A stretch of DNA of 64,000 nt, from NCBI GenBank assembly GCA_003952965.2, contig CM025855.1, positions 16,726,460 through 16,790,459 on the forward strand, given 5' to 3'. A program made the position numbers and the translations under genes. Below the pieces are notes generated by a model. The model saw only the letters and a list, made by a program, of their open reading frames with translations, was not told the DNA's origin and searched no databases. This document shows positions 1 through 12,575 of this stretch, in pieces. Position 1 is the first letter of the stretch, and each line of letters opens with the position of its first letter. The stretch is from Morella rubra. Taxonomy: Eukaryota; Streptophyta; Magnoliopsida; Fagales; Myricaceae.

Positions 1-1133
1 TTTCAAACGTAATGTATAACTCATCAAAAGCATTTTCTAATTCATCATATGAAGGTTTTGAATCTTCAAGATCCGAGAGATATACCTCATCATCTTCTAG
101 AGCCATGAAGCACATGTTTGCGATTTCTCCCTCATCTTCTTCATCGGAGGAGCTTGAATCGCTATCTTCCCAAGTAGCTTTCATAGCTTTTTTTTATATT
201 TGAGAAGTGGACAATCCGCCTTAATGTGACCGGGTTTCTTGCACTTGTAGCAAGTGATGTGGTCCTTCTTGTTGTCCATCTTTGGGTATTCCTTCTTTGG
301 CTCTTCTCTCTTGAAATCTTTGAAGTTCTTCCTTCCTTGCTTTCTCTTGAGGAAGTTTCTAAAATTCCTTGTCATGAGAGCATATCCTCATCTCCACTAT
401 CATCATTATCTTCTTCAATCTCAACTACGGAGGATTTCAAGGCTATGCTTCTCCTTTTTGAACTTTCCTCCTCATGTCCCTTCATGGTGATTTCGTGAGT
501 CATAAGGGATCCAACAAGCTCTTCCAAAGGCAATTTGGTGAGGTCCTTTTGCTTCTTGAATAGCGGTGACTTTGGCTTCCCAAGTCTTTGGTAGTGACCT
601 AAGAACTTTTCTCACCAAATCGGAGTTAGTGTACACTTTTCCAAGAGCATTTAAATCATTTACAATATTAGTAAATCTAGTAAGCATGTCACCAATGTTT
701 TCTTCCGGTTTCATCTTAAACAATTCATAGCTATGAACTAGCATGCTTATCTTAGATTCTTTCACTTGGTTTGTACCTTCATGAGTGATTTCTAAAGAAT
801 GCCAAATTTCTTTTGCACTAACACAAGTAGATATTCTATTGAATTCACTTCTCTCTAAAGCACAATAAAGAATGTTCATAGCTCTAGCATTTATAGAAAT
901 TTTCTTCTTGTCTCATCGGTATACTCATTCACGGGCTTAGAGACAATTGTCTCACCTACGGCTTTCATAGGGTAGTGAGGTCCATTTAAAATACAAAGCC
1001 ATAGATCAAAGTCAATGGATTGAAAATAAATTTTCATCCTTGCTTTCCAATAGGAGTAATCACTTCCATTGAAGGAAGGAGGTCTAGATGTTGAGAGTCC
1101 CTCAACATGAGAGTTGTTGCTTGAAGTTGCCAT
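1..1133 (-). pseudogene. Copia gag polyprotein, frameshifted
   Basis: Gag is the RNA-binding capsid protein that packages the retrotransposon transcript in cytoplasmic particles. Translation starts at the ATG ending at 1133 with a DUF4219-like N-terminus (FNGSDYSYWKARMKIY), continues through a UBN2/Retrotran_gag_2-type core (472-879; YELFKMKPEENI, RKVLRSLPKTW), then a CCHC zinc knuckle CYKCKKPGHIKADC near 210-255, and a Ser/Glu-rich tail to the edge. Three single-base indels in A/T runs break the frame: near 898-903 (about one base short, creating a stop), at 547-550 (one base extra), and near 190-197 (one base short). The next frame picks up the family sequence each time, so these are real lesions. 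No protease or polymerase is visible because of the window edge. Confidence 0.85.
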
Positions 1134-1174
1134 TCTAACTCAAGATTGTTAAATCTTGCTAAAGAGAGCACCAA

Positions 1175-1186
1175 GCTCTGATACCA
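1175..1186 (-). other. Primer-binding site of the left Copia element
   Basis: The minus strand reads TGGTATCAGAGC, complementary to the 3' end of initiator tRNA-Met, two bases inside the LTR end at 1189. This is the standard plant Copia minus-strand primer site and fixes both orientation and LTR boundary. Confidence 0.85.
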
Positions 1187-1188
1187 AT

Positions 1189-2493
1189 TGTAAATCCTAG
1201 GATTAAGGCAACCCAAGAGGGGGGTGAATTGGGTTTCAAAACTTTTTTGAAACTCACCCTTTAAAAAGTGTTTGCTAGCTACAAGTCTCACAAAGAGAAG
1301 CGATTGCAATAAAAGATTAAACACAAGAATATATCAAATAGAGAAATAAAACTTAGAACAAGAAACTAGTAGCACAATGTAAGGAGATAAGGAAGAGAAG
1401 CAAACACAAGATTTTTAGGTGGTTCGGCAAACCCGCCTACATCCACCCCTCAAGCTCCTTTACCGAGCCTTGAGGTTTTTCCACTATGCTCCCTTCAACC
1501 AAGGGAGAGCTTTCCTTACACTTGAGCTTGAGAAACACCTCTTCAAGCCTCAAGAACGAGTTTGAGAACAAACCTCTCCAAACTCCTTTTTGATGAACAA
1601 CCCTCACCAAAAGGAAACAAGAGAATCACTCTCTTAAAAGTGTATAGGGATGAACGAAAATGCCCACTAAAACTCCTTGATGGAGTAGATGTTACAATGA
1701 GAAATTTCTATCTCTTAGGCTTCACACAATAACAAGGATGTGAAAGTGTTGATTATGTGTGAATGATGTTTGAACAAGGATTGAAAGGTTTTAGATCACT
1801 CTTAGCCTTAGCAAAATGATTTTGGTCGTTCAACACTTTTAAAAGGCGTAGGAATGGCTTTATATAGGCCTCATAAGAAAATAGTTGTTAATAGTCGTTG
1901 GGAGTCGAGCTGTTAAAAAACTTATGACGAACAGGTCGACTGCTACATGAGCCGATCGACGCTGCAGGTTTACGTTACCAACGGTCATAATGTCAGAGTC
2001 AGAACGGCTCTTTTCTTTATTTTTCAAACTAACCGATCGACCGCTATACCAAGCGGTCGAAGCCGGTCGACTGCTTCACCAGCCGGTCGACCTCCTCAAC
2101 TTAAGCACATGATCCGTTGTTTTAAAAACACGATTTTGACCAACTTAAAATACCCAATTTTAAAGACTAACTTCCAAAAGTATATAAAAGGTTTGGGAGT
2201 TTAATTGGGATATTTTAAAGCCATTTAAAACATTTTTAAATCTTCAAAAAAGAGGTAAAACAGTTCATGCAAGTTTTGAAGAAATATGCAAGTGTGTGGT
2301 TCAAATCCTTGTTAAAGATGAAGTCTTAGAGTTACAAAGATTACCCTAGCATATTGAGTCTTCACTTTAAGAGCACTTCCATTGAAGGGGATGTTGCTTG
2401 ATCGCTTCGTGCTCATTTTGGATCCTCTTTGCTTCACATCTCAATTACTTTTATTGTTATCATCAAAACATTGATTGTGACAAAAGGCCAACA
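1189..2493 (-). repeat. 5' LTR of left Copia element
   Basis: About 1305 bp, with TG...CA ends. On the minus strand a TATA-like CTATATAAAG sits near 1857-1867, a plausible retrotransposon core promoter. A related but truncated copy lies at 22098-22880, sharing the start of the plus-strand reading (a TGTAA start, GGATTAAGGCAACC, CATCCACCCCTCAA-type text). The right third contains several GGTCGAC/CCGATCGAC motifs. Confidence 0.8.
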
Positions 2494-5400
2494 AAAATAT
2501 TTCTGCAACTGAGTAGACAACTCTAGAAAATATGAGAGGACTACCGCGGCTCACGACAAGCCCCCCTAAAGGTTAAACTGTGCCCTGCTACACTATACAC
2601 AACGACGCACTAAAAAAGATATAGACAACTTGTAATTTGAAATGCCAACATATGTTCAAAATCAATCTTCATATTAGTGAGATATTGGGCCATGTTTTGA
2701 AGAGATTTTCAAAGCTATTACATTCCATACACCAAAGAAGTTGAAAGACACAAGTAGTTTGCAGGGTAATGAGAAGTAATACTAACCTAATTGCTAGTTG
2801 TAAGTGGACTTACTCAATAAGTTAAAATAGGGAATTAGTTTGAAAATTAATCATTATAGGAAAAGTTTGAATCATTGTCTTTCCAATAATATTATACCCA
2901 TATAAGATAAAAATAAATGACGACCAATATTTTTTTGACAATCAAGATAACTTTTTATTAATTAATAAAACTTCATTACTTAATCATACTACAAAAATCA
3001 ACTATGAAAAAATTATATGTGATTTTCTTTGCTTAATATAAATTCTATGGCCTTCTTGTGTGCATCATATCAACATATTACATGGTTGTGTTATAATTGC
3101 AATACATTAGTTGCTATACAAGAAAATCATTTTTGGTTATAATCGAATTTCATCACTTAGACCAATTACGTATAATAAGCAAGGTCAATAAAAGGGGCCA
3201 TGTGCAGGAGCTCATTATTATTCACAATGTGCTTGGGAACCAATTTTGTTATATAGCATAAAATGTATATCTACGTATATTCTTTTGGTGAGGCAATGCC
3301 TGAAAATTTCAAATAAGCCATCATTCATAAGTCCACTAGTGTGCTCGACCACCAATGGATGACTTGACTCCCCCAGTTTGCATACATGTGACATAAAAGT
3401 ATGATGGTCTGGCAAAAGGGTTTTAGCGCCAGCACCCACGAAGATGACAAAAGAAGGAAAAAAAAAAGGGTAGACCCACGAAGAATACAAATAAGTGCAC
3501 TTATATTCCATATTTGTTCAAAGTTTCCCAACCGAGAGTGAGTGGATCCGAGTCCAGCGTATATCTCTAGTGACGCATGTCAAACTCTTTCAATCGATCA
3601 AAGTTTACCTCTCCAGCCAAATCGGAGTCGGCAACATCTCCACCACCACTACCACCACCGGAGATTATAATAATACCTGATAGCCCAGCTAACTCTATAT
3701 ATTTCGTCTGATCAACGAATAATATAGCCCAGCCCAACCATCCTCAATGCTATCTACAGGTGTGCGAACAAGTTCTCACCCGGTATGGCGACTTGTCCTG
3801 CGAGATAAACCTCTAGACGGATGTTCTCAAACAAGATCGTCTCAGACTGTAGTGAGTCATCGCCATTCCTAGGATCCAGAAGATGAGAGAAGTCAAAAAG
3901 AAAAACATTTGTACTATCCCAATTGTTGACTTGAGAGATGATTAGAAGTTCAGTGGAATTTGTGAGCCGGAGATTTATAATTTTCGATTGCTGAGATGGT
4001 TCACCCACAAAGAAAATGAAGATGGAGGATGATTTTCATGCCCGATATTCGTCACTGCGTTGCTATGGTGTTTATTTTGTTGTTGTAGTTTAAAAAAAAG
4101 CTACAATTATCATTGTGCCATGTATTTCAGTGTTTTAAACTAACTTGATCAAGGGAAGGGGACGGTAACCATCGTAATTTACATCTTAATTTGGTATTCT
4201 CATAACTAGTTCACAAAAAAGATGGTTTAAATATGAAGGAGTAAAATGTGATCTATTCAGAGTATAGAGTATCTGTGAGATAAAGAAGAACGCATATGAG
4301 AGTTTGTACCCGAAAAATGTCCCACTAAACAATAACGCATGTGAGGGGTAAAATAATTTGAGCTTTTTGTTCAACTAATTGAAATTAAAAGTTCACCATT
4401 TAAATGGATAGTGGCAAGAAAGAACTTGTTTTATGAACAAACAAAGTCAGAGGAATATAGTAAGACTGGTGTTTACAAAGATCATAAAATTCTAAATTAA
4501 ATGATCAATTTAGTGCAGAAAAGGATCTAGATAATAATATAACCTATTGGCATAATTTTTTTGGATTACAATAAATAGGCACAAAATTCAATCCCGCAAT
4601 AAAAATTAAATTCACTTTTTTACCTTACACACTATTGACTCAAAATTATATTTTTTTATTTTTTTTTTGTAAACAACTTATTAAAACTCATATAATTTTG
4701 CCCTGAGATTGCAAAAATGAATGAGTGGTGCATGTTTTGTGGTACAATTAGTTACCTCCCCGTACAAAGTTCTATCTATACAAAGTTTTCTTCCTCTGTC
4801 AATGTCTAAAGTAAAGCCTTATTGTTCTCCCTCACAGCCCAGCATGTATTGTATGTGTATGTATACAATTAGTTACCACAAGAGTGAGGGAGAACACAAT
4901 TGAGGTTATAACATTACTACTTGTCACCTCTTAGGCCTGACTTTGCTGATGTGGCAGTAGAGATATTTTCCGTTTGCACTTTAGTTTCACACTGCTATAC
5001 AGTGCCTTCAAGTGGAACTCATCGGTTAACAGCGTGAGTCAACGAACAAGCAAATCCAGTGCCATTAAAGACACCTCACCCACCATGAGTTTTAACCCAA
5101 CTACTTCAGCCACACCCCTCTACGCATTTACTCTACCAGCAGCATTGGCTCGAAGGAAACATTGGGCTACAGTAAGGTGGCGATGCTCGAATATTCTCTT
5201 CACCGTGACTCCAGCTATTAGATCTGCAACACTTGTTCAGTAAATCGTCAGCCAAGCCGCAGAAGAAGACGTTGTTTTACTAGTGACACGGTTGGGGAAG
5301 GTAACGGCAGACCAAACAGTAATTGCATAGGGGTCCACATCTCTTTATAACCCTTTAATGAAATTACATTTGTGTTTTTTACGATTCAAAGAACTCTAGT

Positions 5401-6342
5401 GGCATTCCATTGCCGAGTACAACACGCGAAGTCTCCAAGCCCAAAAGTACACACCATGCATTGTGAATCTTAAACAATTGTTAATAGTTGAACAATCTTG
5501 AAATATTATATTGATTTCTCACTCGTGTAATTTTTCTTTCATACATCGAACAAAGGAGAAGCGGTTGCAGACGCATATCTGCATCTAGGAAGTTACAGGT
5601 TAGGAATTGTGTATGTTTAAGTACTATTTTTCGGTAAGGAAGTTTCAGGTTATGTTTAAGTTTCAGGTACCCCTAAATTGATTAAGGATCAACCAATTAG
5701 TTGCAACATATATTTTCCTAGTAGTGGCCATTGGAGTTTAAGACCATGATGCTAATAGTGGCCCTTAATCTGATTAATTGATAATTGCGTAGATGATGTA
5801 AATCACTGTTTCAGTTTAGGTGTGTAAGTAGATATTAACTTTGACCAATTTTTAGTTGTTCATTTGAAATGATTGTAAATGTGAAAGTGCAGAACATTGT
5901 GTATGTGTGCGGATTCAGTTAGCAAATTTCATGTGTCTATGCCACATTTGTGGCTGAAACCTTCAACATTCTGGTTAATATCTGTTGGACTCAGTTGTAA
6001 ACTGCTCACCCTAACTTCTATCGAGTGGTTTGCGAGACGACTCTAGTAACGCTAGGAATGCCTCACGCCACTCACTTTGGAACCACTCTGCTGTCTCTAA
6101 GTATTTCTGTCTGTGGGTTTCAGCACTGCCATATTTTTGGAGGATTCAAGGCACTCCTTAACTGTTCCTTGGTGTTCATTAGAGTTTCAAAGAGCCCGAC
6201 TACTTCCCTCTATGATGGGATGTGAAGCATCTATTTTAGCCAAAGTGTGCTAAGTCCTAACTCTGCAGTGTTCTGTCATGGCCAAGAATGTCTTGCTCAA
6301 AAGCGATACCCGCATTCCCTTCTTTTCCCGGCCCCTGTGTGC
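2494..6342. other. Gene-less interval, no recognised feature
   Basis: About 3.8 kb of mostly AT-rich DNA. Short open frames occur (for example 3754-4008 on minus and 4974-5243 on plus) but I recognise no domain, splice structure or family signature in them. A short direct repeat around AGGAAGTTTCAGGTTATG occurs near 5590-5670. Confidence 0.5.
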
Positions 6343-7545
6343 TTACCTTGTAACACCACCAGGATTTCCTGAGTTACTTCTTCTAACAGCCTCATTCGTT
6401 TGGCAGCAGTCCATGTTTGTGCTTGTCTTCTCCCCGCAACCAACGTCAACATGGATGCCACCTTCCATTTGCTCCTCTGCAGCCTCCTCTACATTTGTGT
6501 CACTTGGATCCTGTGATGACCCATGAGCTAGTCCTCTAGTGGTCATGGAGTTATTGAATATTAGCCCAAGCAAGTTGTAGTCAGCACATCCTTTGTTCTG
6601 AAATACCTTGGATTTAGGGTGTTTCTGCAAATCATAAAACTGTCATTATCGGACCCTTGTGTTCTTTATGGCATACAAGCTATTTGTTCCCCCTTTGTTG
6701 ATTTATATAATGGCAGTTTGATGTTCACATAAACAAATTAGAAGTTGTCCTTAATCCTAGGATTAAGTAACCACGCTTCTATAGCATAAATTTGTAAACT
6801 ATTTGACCATGAAAATAAGGCCTAATCGATTATCTACAAAGAACATGAATTCATATCACACTATGGTATTGACGATGTCTTATAATGTCAATTAATTACA
6901 ATACAATAGAAATTGATGAACACTATGTATACATTGACACTAAGACCTCATCAAAAAGATTATGCTTGAATTTTCAAATGGCTCATAACAGTTTACTAGA
7001 ATTAAACAAGGTAGTGCTCATCAAGGTTGATAAATCCATACCTTCTATGTATGGTAATCCCTATAGCATCCTTATCAAAAAAAAAAAAAACAAATCTGTA
7101 AAAACACACGATGTACAATACCAACTATTTTGCATTGACTCAAAATGAATTAACCATTCATAAATCTAAACAATACGGAAATGAGCAAAAATAGTCAATA
7201 CCTAATTACTTATGTTTATGCTAGTATAGAGTTGGTATTATCCAACTCAAGTGTTACATTCAGTTAAAATTACTTGCAGAAACTAATGTGCTGAGAATTT
7301 GGACAGCGCTTCCATATTTCAAGAACGAAATTGAAAGGTGGTGGATTTTTTTACTTACCTTGAGGTGCTTTTGCCATGCCTCCTCACTCGCAGTCACAGT
7401 GTTCGTTTTCGGATCCCAACCAAACCTCGATGGGTATTTGAGGAGTGTTGAAAATTCTCGGTGCTTTGCGTGGAGACGGGTGAATTTACCCCGCACTTGG
7501 CTAACTGTGTATGTGTGGTACACTTGCTGAACAAGGTTGGATGTG
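6343..7545 (-). pseudogene. MYB/SANT-like DNA-binding domain protein, two-exon fragment
   Basis: Two minus-strand exons splice cleanly. Exon 1 (about 7545 down to 7359) encodes TVSQVRGKFTRLHAKHREF and FGWDPKTNTVTASEEAWQKH, typical of the second half of a Myb_DNA-bind_3 (L10-interacting-MYB-like) domain. It ends at a consensus AAG|GTAAGT donor. Exon 2 begins at 6624 after TTTGCAG, in the same phase, with the family hallmark NKGCADYNLLGLIF and an acidic tail ending at a stop at 6343. The N-terminal half of the domain and a start codon are missing: an in-frame stop lies near 7561. Such proteins are host DNA-binding factors or companions of PIF/Harbinger transposons; which applies here is unknown. 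It is probably a relic, though a missed upstream exon is possible. Confidence 0.55.
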
Positions 7546-7782
7546 ATCCTTGTCCAGCTTCCTCACTTGAACTATCCATTATTTAGGTTCTCCCTAATCA
7601 CTTCATCAAGTAATGGTACATGAAACTGTTTCATTAGAATTCTGTAATGAAGCCAGTACATTTTTATCTTTGTTAAATTGTCTTCTTTTGCTATGTTGTT
7701 GGACAAGTGGTTGATAGTTTTGGTATGTGTTAACTCTTGGAATGTTCAGGTGAATTTCTATGATTCCATATATGTCATTGAG

Positions 7783-7880
7783 GTTACGCTGACTAGGGGA
7801 TATTATTGCATGATGTGTCAAAACATTGAATTTGTCAGTTTTCTCCCAATGCACCACAGGGCTTTTGTATGTGCATGTGA
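7783..7880 (+). repeat. Direct repeat, copy 1 (partner at 10237-10345)
   Basis: GTTACGCTGACTAGGGGATA here matches GTTATGCTGACTGGGGGATA at 10237, and both are followed by weaker similarity ending in an AATGTGCATGT / TATGTGCATGT block. The duplication predates insertion of the LTR-like element between the copies. Confidence 0.6.
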
Positions 7881-7944
7881 GAAGGACCCCTTTCTCATAT
7901 CGGGCATTTGAAGAAAGCAATCTCAGATTGCCCCCAGTTCAACA

Positions 7945-7959
7945 CCCCCCCCCCCCCCC
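7945..7959 (+). repeat. Poly-C run (15 C)
   Basis: Fifteen consecutive C in a C-rich context. The exact length may be a sequencing artefact. Confidence 0.7.
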
Positions 7960-8132
7960 AAATGACGTTATTGAGTTCTTCCCATATGCATTTCAACTTC
8001 TTGCTTAGCATGTTGAGTTGAATAGTCTACCACTTCCTCCCGTGTACGAATGGGTTGTTGAGATTTTAGTTGGTTACATGCTTCGTGGAAGAGAGCCTCA
8101 AAATTTCCCAGCACTTGTGAATTTTAGGTTAC

Positions 8133-10236
8133 TGATGTGGGAATTTATTTCACACATTTCTAAATGGTAATTGTTTTGTTTCAGAGTTTTTTGTATGTTT
8201 ATTAGCTCATTTGTCTAGAATTTTAAGTGTCTTTTATATTTATTTAATTCTTAGGAATTCTTGATGTTTGCATGTATTTAATTATTCAATAAGGTTGAAC
8301 TTGAGTTTATAGAAAGAGCAAAATTTAGGCTAAGCCGAGAAAGCAAATCCTAGTTGAACTGATCTAGTAAAAATAGAATATTGTTCGATTTTTGGAATAT
8401 AACTGGAGCTACATACCTCAAATACAAGTGTCGTTTTACTTGCTAGAAAGCTAAGATATAGGCCTAAAACTTTTATGAAGAGTTTAAAACCCAATTCTGC
8501 CGTTTTGAAGTTTAAAAGCTACAAAAAACGAAGAAGTCCGAATCTGTCCAGAAGTTTACTACAACCCAGACATTGTTTCAGTTTTTGGCCTCTATCTGGA
8601 GTTCTAGAAGTTAGAAAACTACATGCTTAGATGCATTGGAAGCTAAGAACGAGATCTAAAACTCAAACACCAAATTATGACGTTTACTAGAAAATAAAAT
8701 CAGCCTAGAATTTAGGATTTCAAATCTATTTTCAAAATTGAAAAGCCAAAATACGAATAATTGATCCTGTACCTGATCCTGCTCTGGTGTGGATCTTTAT
8801 CAATTGTGCCGCCAACCCAACCCCTTTCTAACACTCGAATCGCAAACTTTTTTGGAAAAGCGCTGCTTTTGTGAATTATTTCTCAAGTTTAATGAAATCT
8901 GACGAAAAGAAGCAAATGAGAGGCTTTTCACTTTTAGAGATTTCCTTTGAGACCACTTCTAATTTCAATTTTTATTTCTGTAAACATTATTCATTTACAC
9001 ATTAAAACTCGGTGAATGACGCTGCTTTCTGTGAATTTTGTTTCTCAAGTTTAATGAAATTTACTTAGACGAAAAGGAGAAGATATTCAAAAGAGGAACG
9101 TCGTAGCTGAGAATTTTTGCCATTTTAGAGTTTTTCTTCTTTCTCTAGTTTTTAGTTTTTGAATTTATCTTTGAAAAATAATTGGATTGTTTTATTAGTT
9201 ATGATTTGCTAGTTTTCTTATTCTAGGGCTAGGATGTAGTCATTGAATTTTTTATATGATTTGAGTATAGATGTAATAAATATAATTTGTTAATTACAAT
9301 TTGATGATTTCAGTTTTCATTCTTGCAATTTACTAGCCATGAATTGCATGCTTAAGAAGTTGAACGAAGTAACAATAGTTGAAGTTTAATATTAATCCGT
9401 GGATTCATCAAACCTTGATAGTGTAATTTAGAGAGAAAAAAATGTCCAAAATGCCCCTCCAAAATAAAATTACTAAAAATATTTAAAAAAAATTCATTAA
9501 AAATAAAAAAATGATATTTTTTAAATAAATTAATATTTTTTAAATAAAACTATTGAAATTCTATTTCAATAATCTATTTATTTTTAATTTATTTCTTAAA
9601 TTTTTATTATTTTTATTTATTTTTTAAAATTTAGCCTTAGAGGGGCATTTCGATCATTTTGCATGATTTTCCGTCAGACTTAACACCTGATTTAGATGGA
9701 GGGCGAGATTGATAGGTTTTGAAAGTTATAGGTCTTAAATTGTTAGATTGAAAGTTATGGGAGCTATTTGATTTTTGCCCAAACATAAGGGACTAACTAC
9801 GACTTTACCCCTAGAAATAAATACACACCCTTGTGACCTATATCCAATAATTTCACAAAGCATAATGAATCTTTATTAATTTATGTGATCACGAAAGTAG
9901 ACATAGAATTAATATAGGTATAGGTGTTATACCTTGAAAGAGGATATCACATAAAAAAGAATTTAGTTATTGTGATTAACAAAACATTAATGCAATCAAT
10001 CATGCTTAAGCTCATTGAAAGAATTCAATTGATGAAATCCAAGCCCTAGAAATCTTTAATATTTGATTTTTCAGGTTAAGAATTTACAATCATTCACATC
10101 AATCTGGGATCGTCTAAATAATATAAGAAATTTTATAAATTAGTACTTGAATCTCCTCCTTGTGGAAACGATACTCTTTTTGCTTTATTTTATTTGTCAT
10201 GACTCATGCACTTGTGCTAGACTTTAGGGACTATCA
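8133..10236. mobile_element. Probable solo LTR, about 2.1 kb
   Basis: The segment starts TGATGTGGGAATTTA and ends GACTATCA, flanked by GTTAC (8128-8132) and GTTAT (10237-10241), a 5-bp near-duplication. The right end contains TCCTTGTGGAAACGATACTC followed by CTCATGCACTTGTGC, the pre-PBS text often seen in large Ty3/Tat-Athila-type LTRs. The left part has runs such as CTGGAGCTACATACCTC that also occur in such LTRs. No PBS, PPT or polyprotein adjoins it, so recombination between two LTRs probably removed the interior. Family assignment is inference; the TG...CA ends and near-duplication are seen directly. Confidence 0.5.
9437..9661. repeat. AT-rich fold-back (MITE-like) inside the solo LTR
   Basis: The arms AAATGTCCAAAATGCCCCT and AGGGGCATTTCGATCATTTT are inverted and the AT-rich interior folds around ATTGAAAT-TCT-ATTTCAAT near 9557, so most of the 225 bp could form one hairpin. 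No target duplication was confirmed. Confidence 0.5.
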
Positions 10237-10345
10237 GTTATGCTGACTGGGGGATATTATTGCAAGTTGGGTTTTTACATACTATGAATTGTACACGTTT
10301 TTGGGTTGTAGCAGCGCAATGCTTTCGAATGTGCATGTAATTTCA
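10237..10345 (+). repeat. Direct repeat, copy 2 (partner at 7783-7880)
   Basis: Resumes immediately at the right edge of the solo LTR, indicating that the LTR element inserted into a sequence already present in two copies. Confidence 0.55.
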
Positions 10346-10840
10346 CAAAGGATTTTGTAGTTCCTAGTGTTATTAGATTATTAAGAAAATTATATGGTAT
10401 AAAGATGTTTGATCAAAAGCGCGTTGATGATTTGCAAGAAACTTTAACAACGCATAACAGCACAAATTATCTCCGCATAGCAACTAAAATGAATATTTTT
10501 TTTGCACCCAAAGAAATATATTTGAGAAGGTCACTTATATAACCCAACGTGTGTCACAGTAAGGATACCCCAGTCAATCCATTATTGTCGAACGTTGTCA
10601 AATATTCAAACTCACTCTTGGTTTCAGCCTAATGAGGTTTGCACCCTTAGTATGAAACAAAGGCCACACATCTGGGCAATATTTATGCTGGGCTTTCAGT
10701 GGTTTTAAGGTTTTTGCCATGCCCAAAATTGTTTCGAGCTTTTCATTTTGAAGAGAAGAGTACTTTGATAGCCCGTTTCCAATAGAAGAAACTAGCCCAT
10801 AGTTGGATTCAGAAAGAGACTCTGTGCACAATTCGCATTG
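10346..10840. other. Gene-less interval
   Basis: No domain-bearing frame or clear repeat. An open frame at 10598-10831 on the minus strand has no recognisable similarity. Confidence 0.4.
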
Positions 10841-12130
10841 TAAGAATTATGTCCTAAAAATCATTATTCTAAATAATTGTTATTTGGATGCCGCATGTTT
10901 ATATTTATTATATTGGATAATATGTTGTAACATAAGATGTTACACAGTCATTATTAGTGACATTGTAGAAAAGTCGTGCTAATGATTAATGAATCAAAGG
11001 CGAGGAGTATGATTTTTCGGTTCCTTGTACACTTGATATTTTATTCTAGACCAAGGTACATATTTATGTACAATAGGTCTACACTCGTTGTGCCTCTATT
11101 AAATAGGATGATATACTCAGTCATCGAGGTAGTGACCTTAAGCAACGAGTGGGCGCAATGTAAGAGTACATGCACTGAACGGGATCAAATATGGATACCT
11201 TCTGGAAGTAATCATTGATGTTGAGTAGGTATTCAGCACAATTGTTTATTGTATCTTAGACCTGAAAGGTTTATATGGATCTGTTTTATTATGTACTTGT
11301 ACTTTGACCGAGTCATTTGGTGATGATCTTTCTAGGTCAAATATTCCAGATAACATTGGGTCTTGTACATAATAAGTGGGTTTATATAAATGCTCAATAA
11401 GGAATCCACCAGTCTCTTTGTGAGATAGTATATTCAAGTATATCTGTATAGGGTTGGACTCAAGAAAAAGAAATCTCTGGCCAGAGAATTTTGTGAAAAA
11501 ATTTTCTAAATTAATATATATAATATATATTTATTTGTGAAATTTTTTTGGAAACAATTGAGAGTCCAACGAGTTACAGATTATAAAATTAAGAATTATA
11601 TGAGCTAGGGATTTTATCAATGATAATATTCGGTCCTATTAGTTCATATGAAATATAATGTAGTGGAAGGATAAATAAACAAAAAATTGTTAGCAAAAGA
11701 GAATTCACAAATCAATCTCAAATTCTCGTGGGTGAATTGTAATATGTTGATGGACATGATTACAATTAGTAGAAGCCTAAAATTCGAATTAAAGAATATA
11801 AGGGAATTAATGGAAAAAGAGTTTTTTATGTGATCCTACGGCCGAAATCTGAGATCCTAACGATCCCACGCATATCACAGCTAGGGTTTTCATATATAAG
11901 GATAGCTATGAGATAGTCTAACCTAATTGACTAATTGTTAGTTTGAGAGTTGGCCATCATGACTCAGAGAAAACTCTAAGATAGTTATGAGCATGGAGAG
12001 GAAGGAGGCAGAACGCTTAAGCTACTATTGTGAAATCTCGAGATTGTGAAATCAACAAGAACCTGAAGATTATCAAAGAATTCTCAGGATCTACAAAGAG
12101 AATTAGTAAGTTAATTTTCCGCAATCGTAA
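10841..12130 (+). repeat. LTR-like interspersed repeat, copy A
   Basis: Starts TGTAAGAATTATGTCC and shares long stretches with 47070-48200 and 48405-49330, such as GTAAGAGTACATGCACTGAA, AGGAATCCACCAGTCTCT and TATAGGGTTGGACT. A TATA-like CATATATAAGGATAG lies near 11889-11905. The distal part ends AAGTTAATTTTCCGC, a form common just before the end of plant Copia LTRs. A solo LTR is the simplest reading, but no flanking target duplication was found and the right boundary is approximate. Confidence 0.55.
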
Positions 12131-12525
12131 CTTTCACGCCTGTTACCAACTAGGTTTGACAAATCAAAAACTTGTCAGTAAACATAGCAAAAGGCGTGTC
12201 GACCACGTCACACAGAAACACAAAACTATGCTTAGAAATAGCTTCCAAACGCACTCCCTGATTTCTTAATGCGAGAAATAGAAAAGCCAAACAAATATAA
12301 CCCTGGTGACAAAACAGGGCTGGATCAGATGACATTGGGCGGGATTAAGTCCGGCCCAAACACAACTAATAAGCTATATGGCCCTAATGATAATGGCCCA
12401 AATATCCCAAGGTTCAGCCTTGCTTCTCCCTTCCACGTGAAAAGCACCCCCGCGAAAGCACCGACCTTTCTCCTCCCTTGCAGTGCTAAACTCCCTTCCC
12501 TTCCCTTCAGTGTGTAACAGCTAGT

Positions 12526-12542
12526 GAGAGAGAGAGAGAGAG
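12526..12542 (+). repeat. (GA)n microsatellite in a presumed 5' leader
   Basis: An uninterrupted GA tract about 35 bp upstream of the ATG at 12576, preceded by a CCCTTCC-rich stretch (12480-12510). Such GA/CT tracts are common in plant core promoters and 5' UTRs. Confidence 0.7.
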
Positions 12543-12575
12543 CTGCGGGGCTTTGAGACACAGAGAACTGCGGCC

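Larger units (their letters stand above)
1..2493 (-). mobile_element. Copia LTR retrotransposon (SIRE-like), 5' part, cut by window edge
   Basis: The element reads right to left: 5' LTR (1189-2493), a tRNA-Met-type primer-binding site, then gag running off the left edge. The LTR starts TGTTGGCCTTTTGTCACAAT and ends TGTTGG...TTTACA on the minus strand, giving the usual TG...CA ends. Order, PBS and a gag with a CCHC knuckle fit a Copia element; the long LTR and the serine/acid-rich region after the knuckle suggest the SIRE/Maximus lineage, which is inference. The 3' half and 3' LTR lie outside the window, so the target duplication cannot be checked. Gag is broken, so this copy is not autonomous. 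Confidence 0.85.

Noticed and set aside
3754-4008. 84-codon minus-strand frame
   Set aside because: No recognised family, splice context or codon bias distinguishing it from chance.
4974-5243. 89-codon plus-strand frame with somewhat protein-like composition
   Set aside because: No recognised domain on either strand; the antisense reading has several stops.
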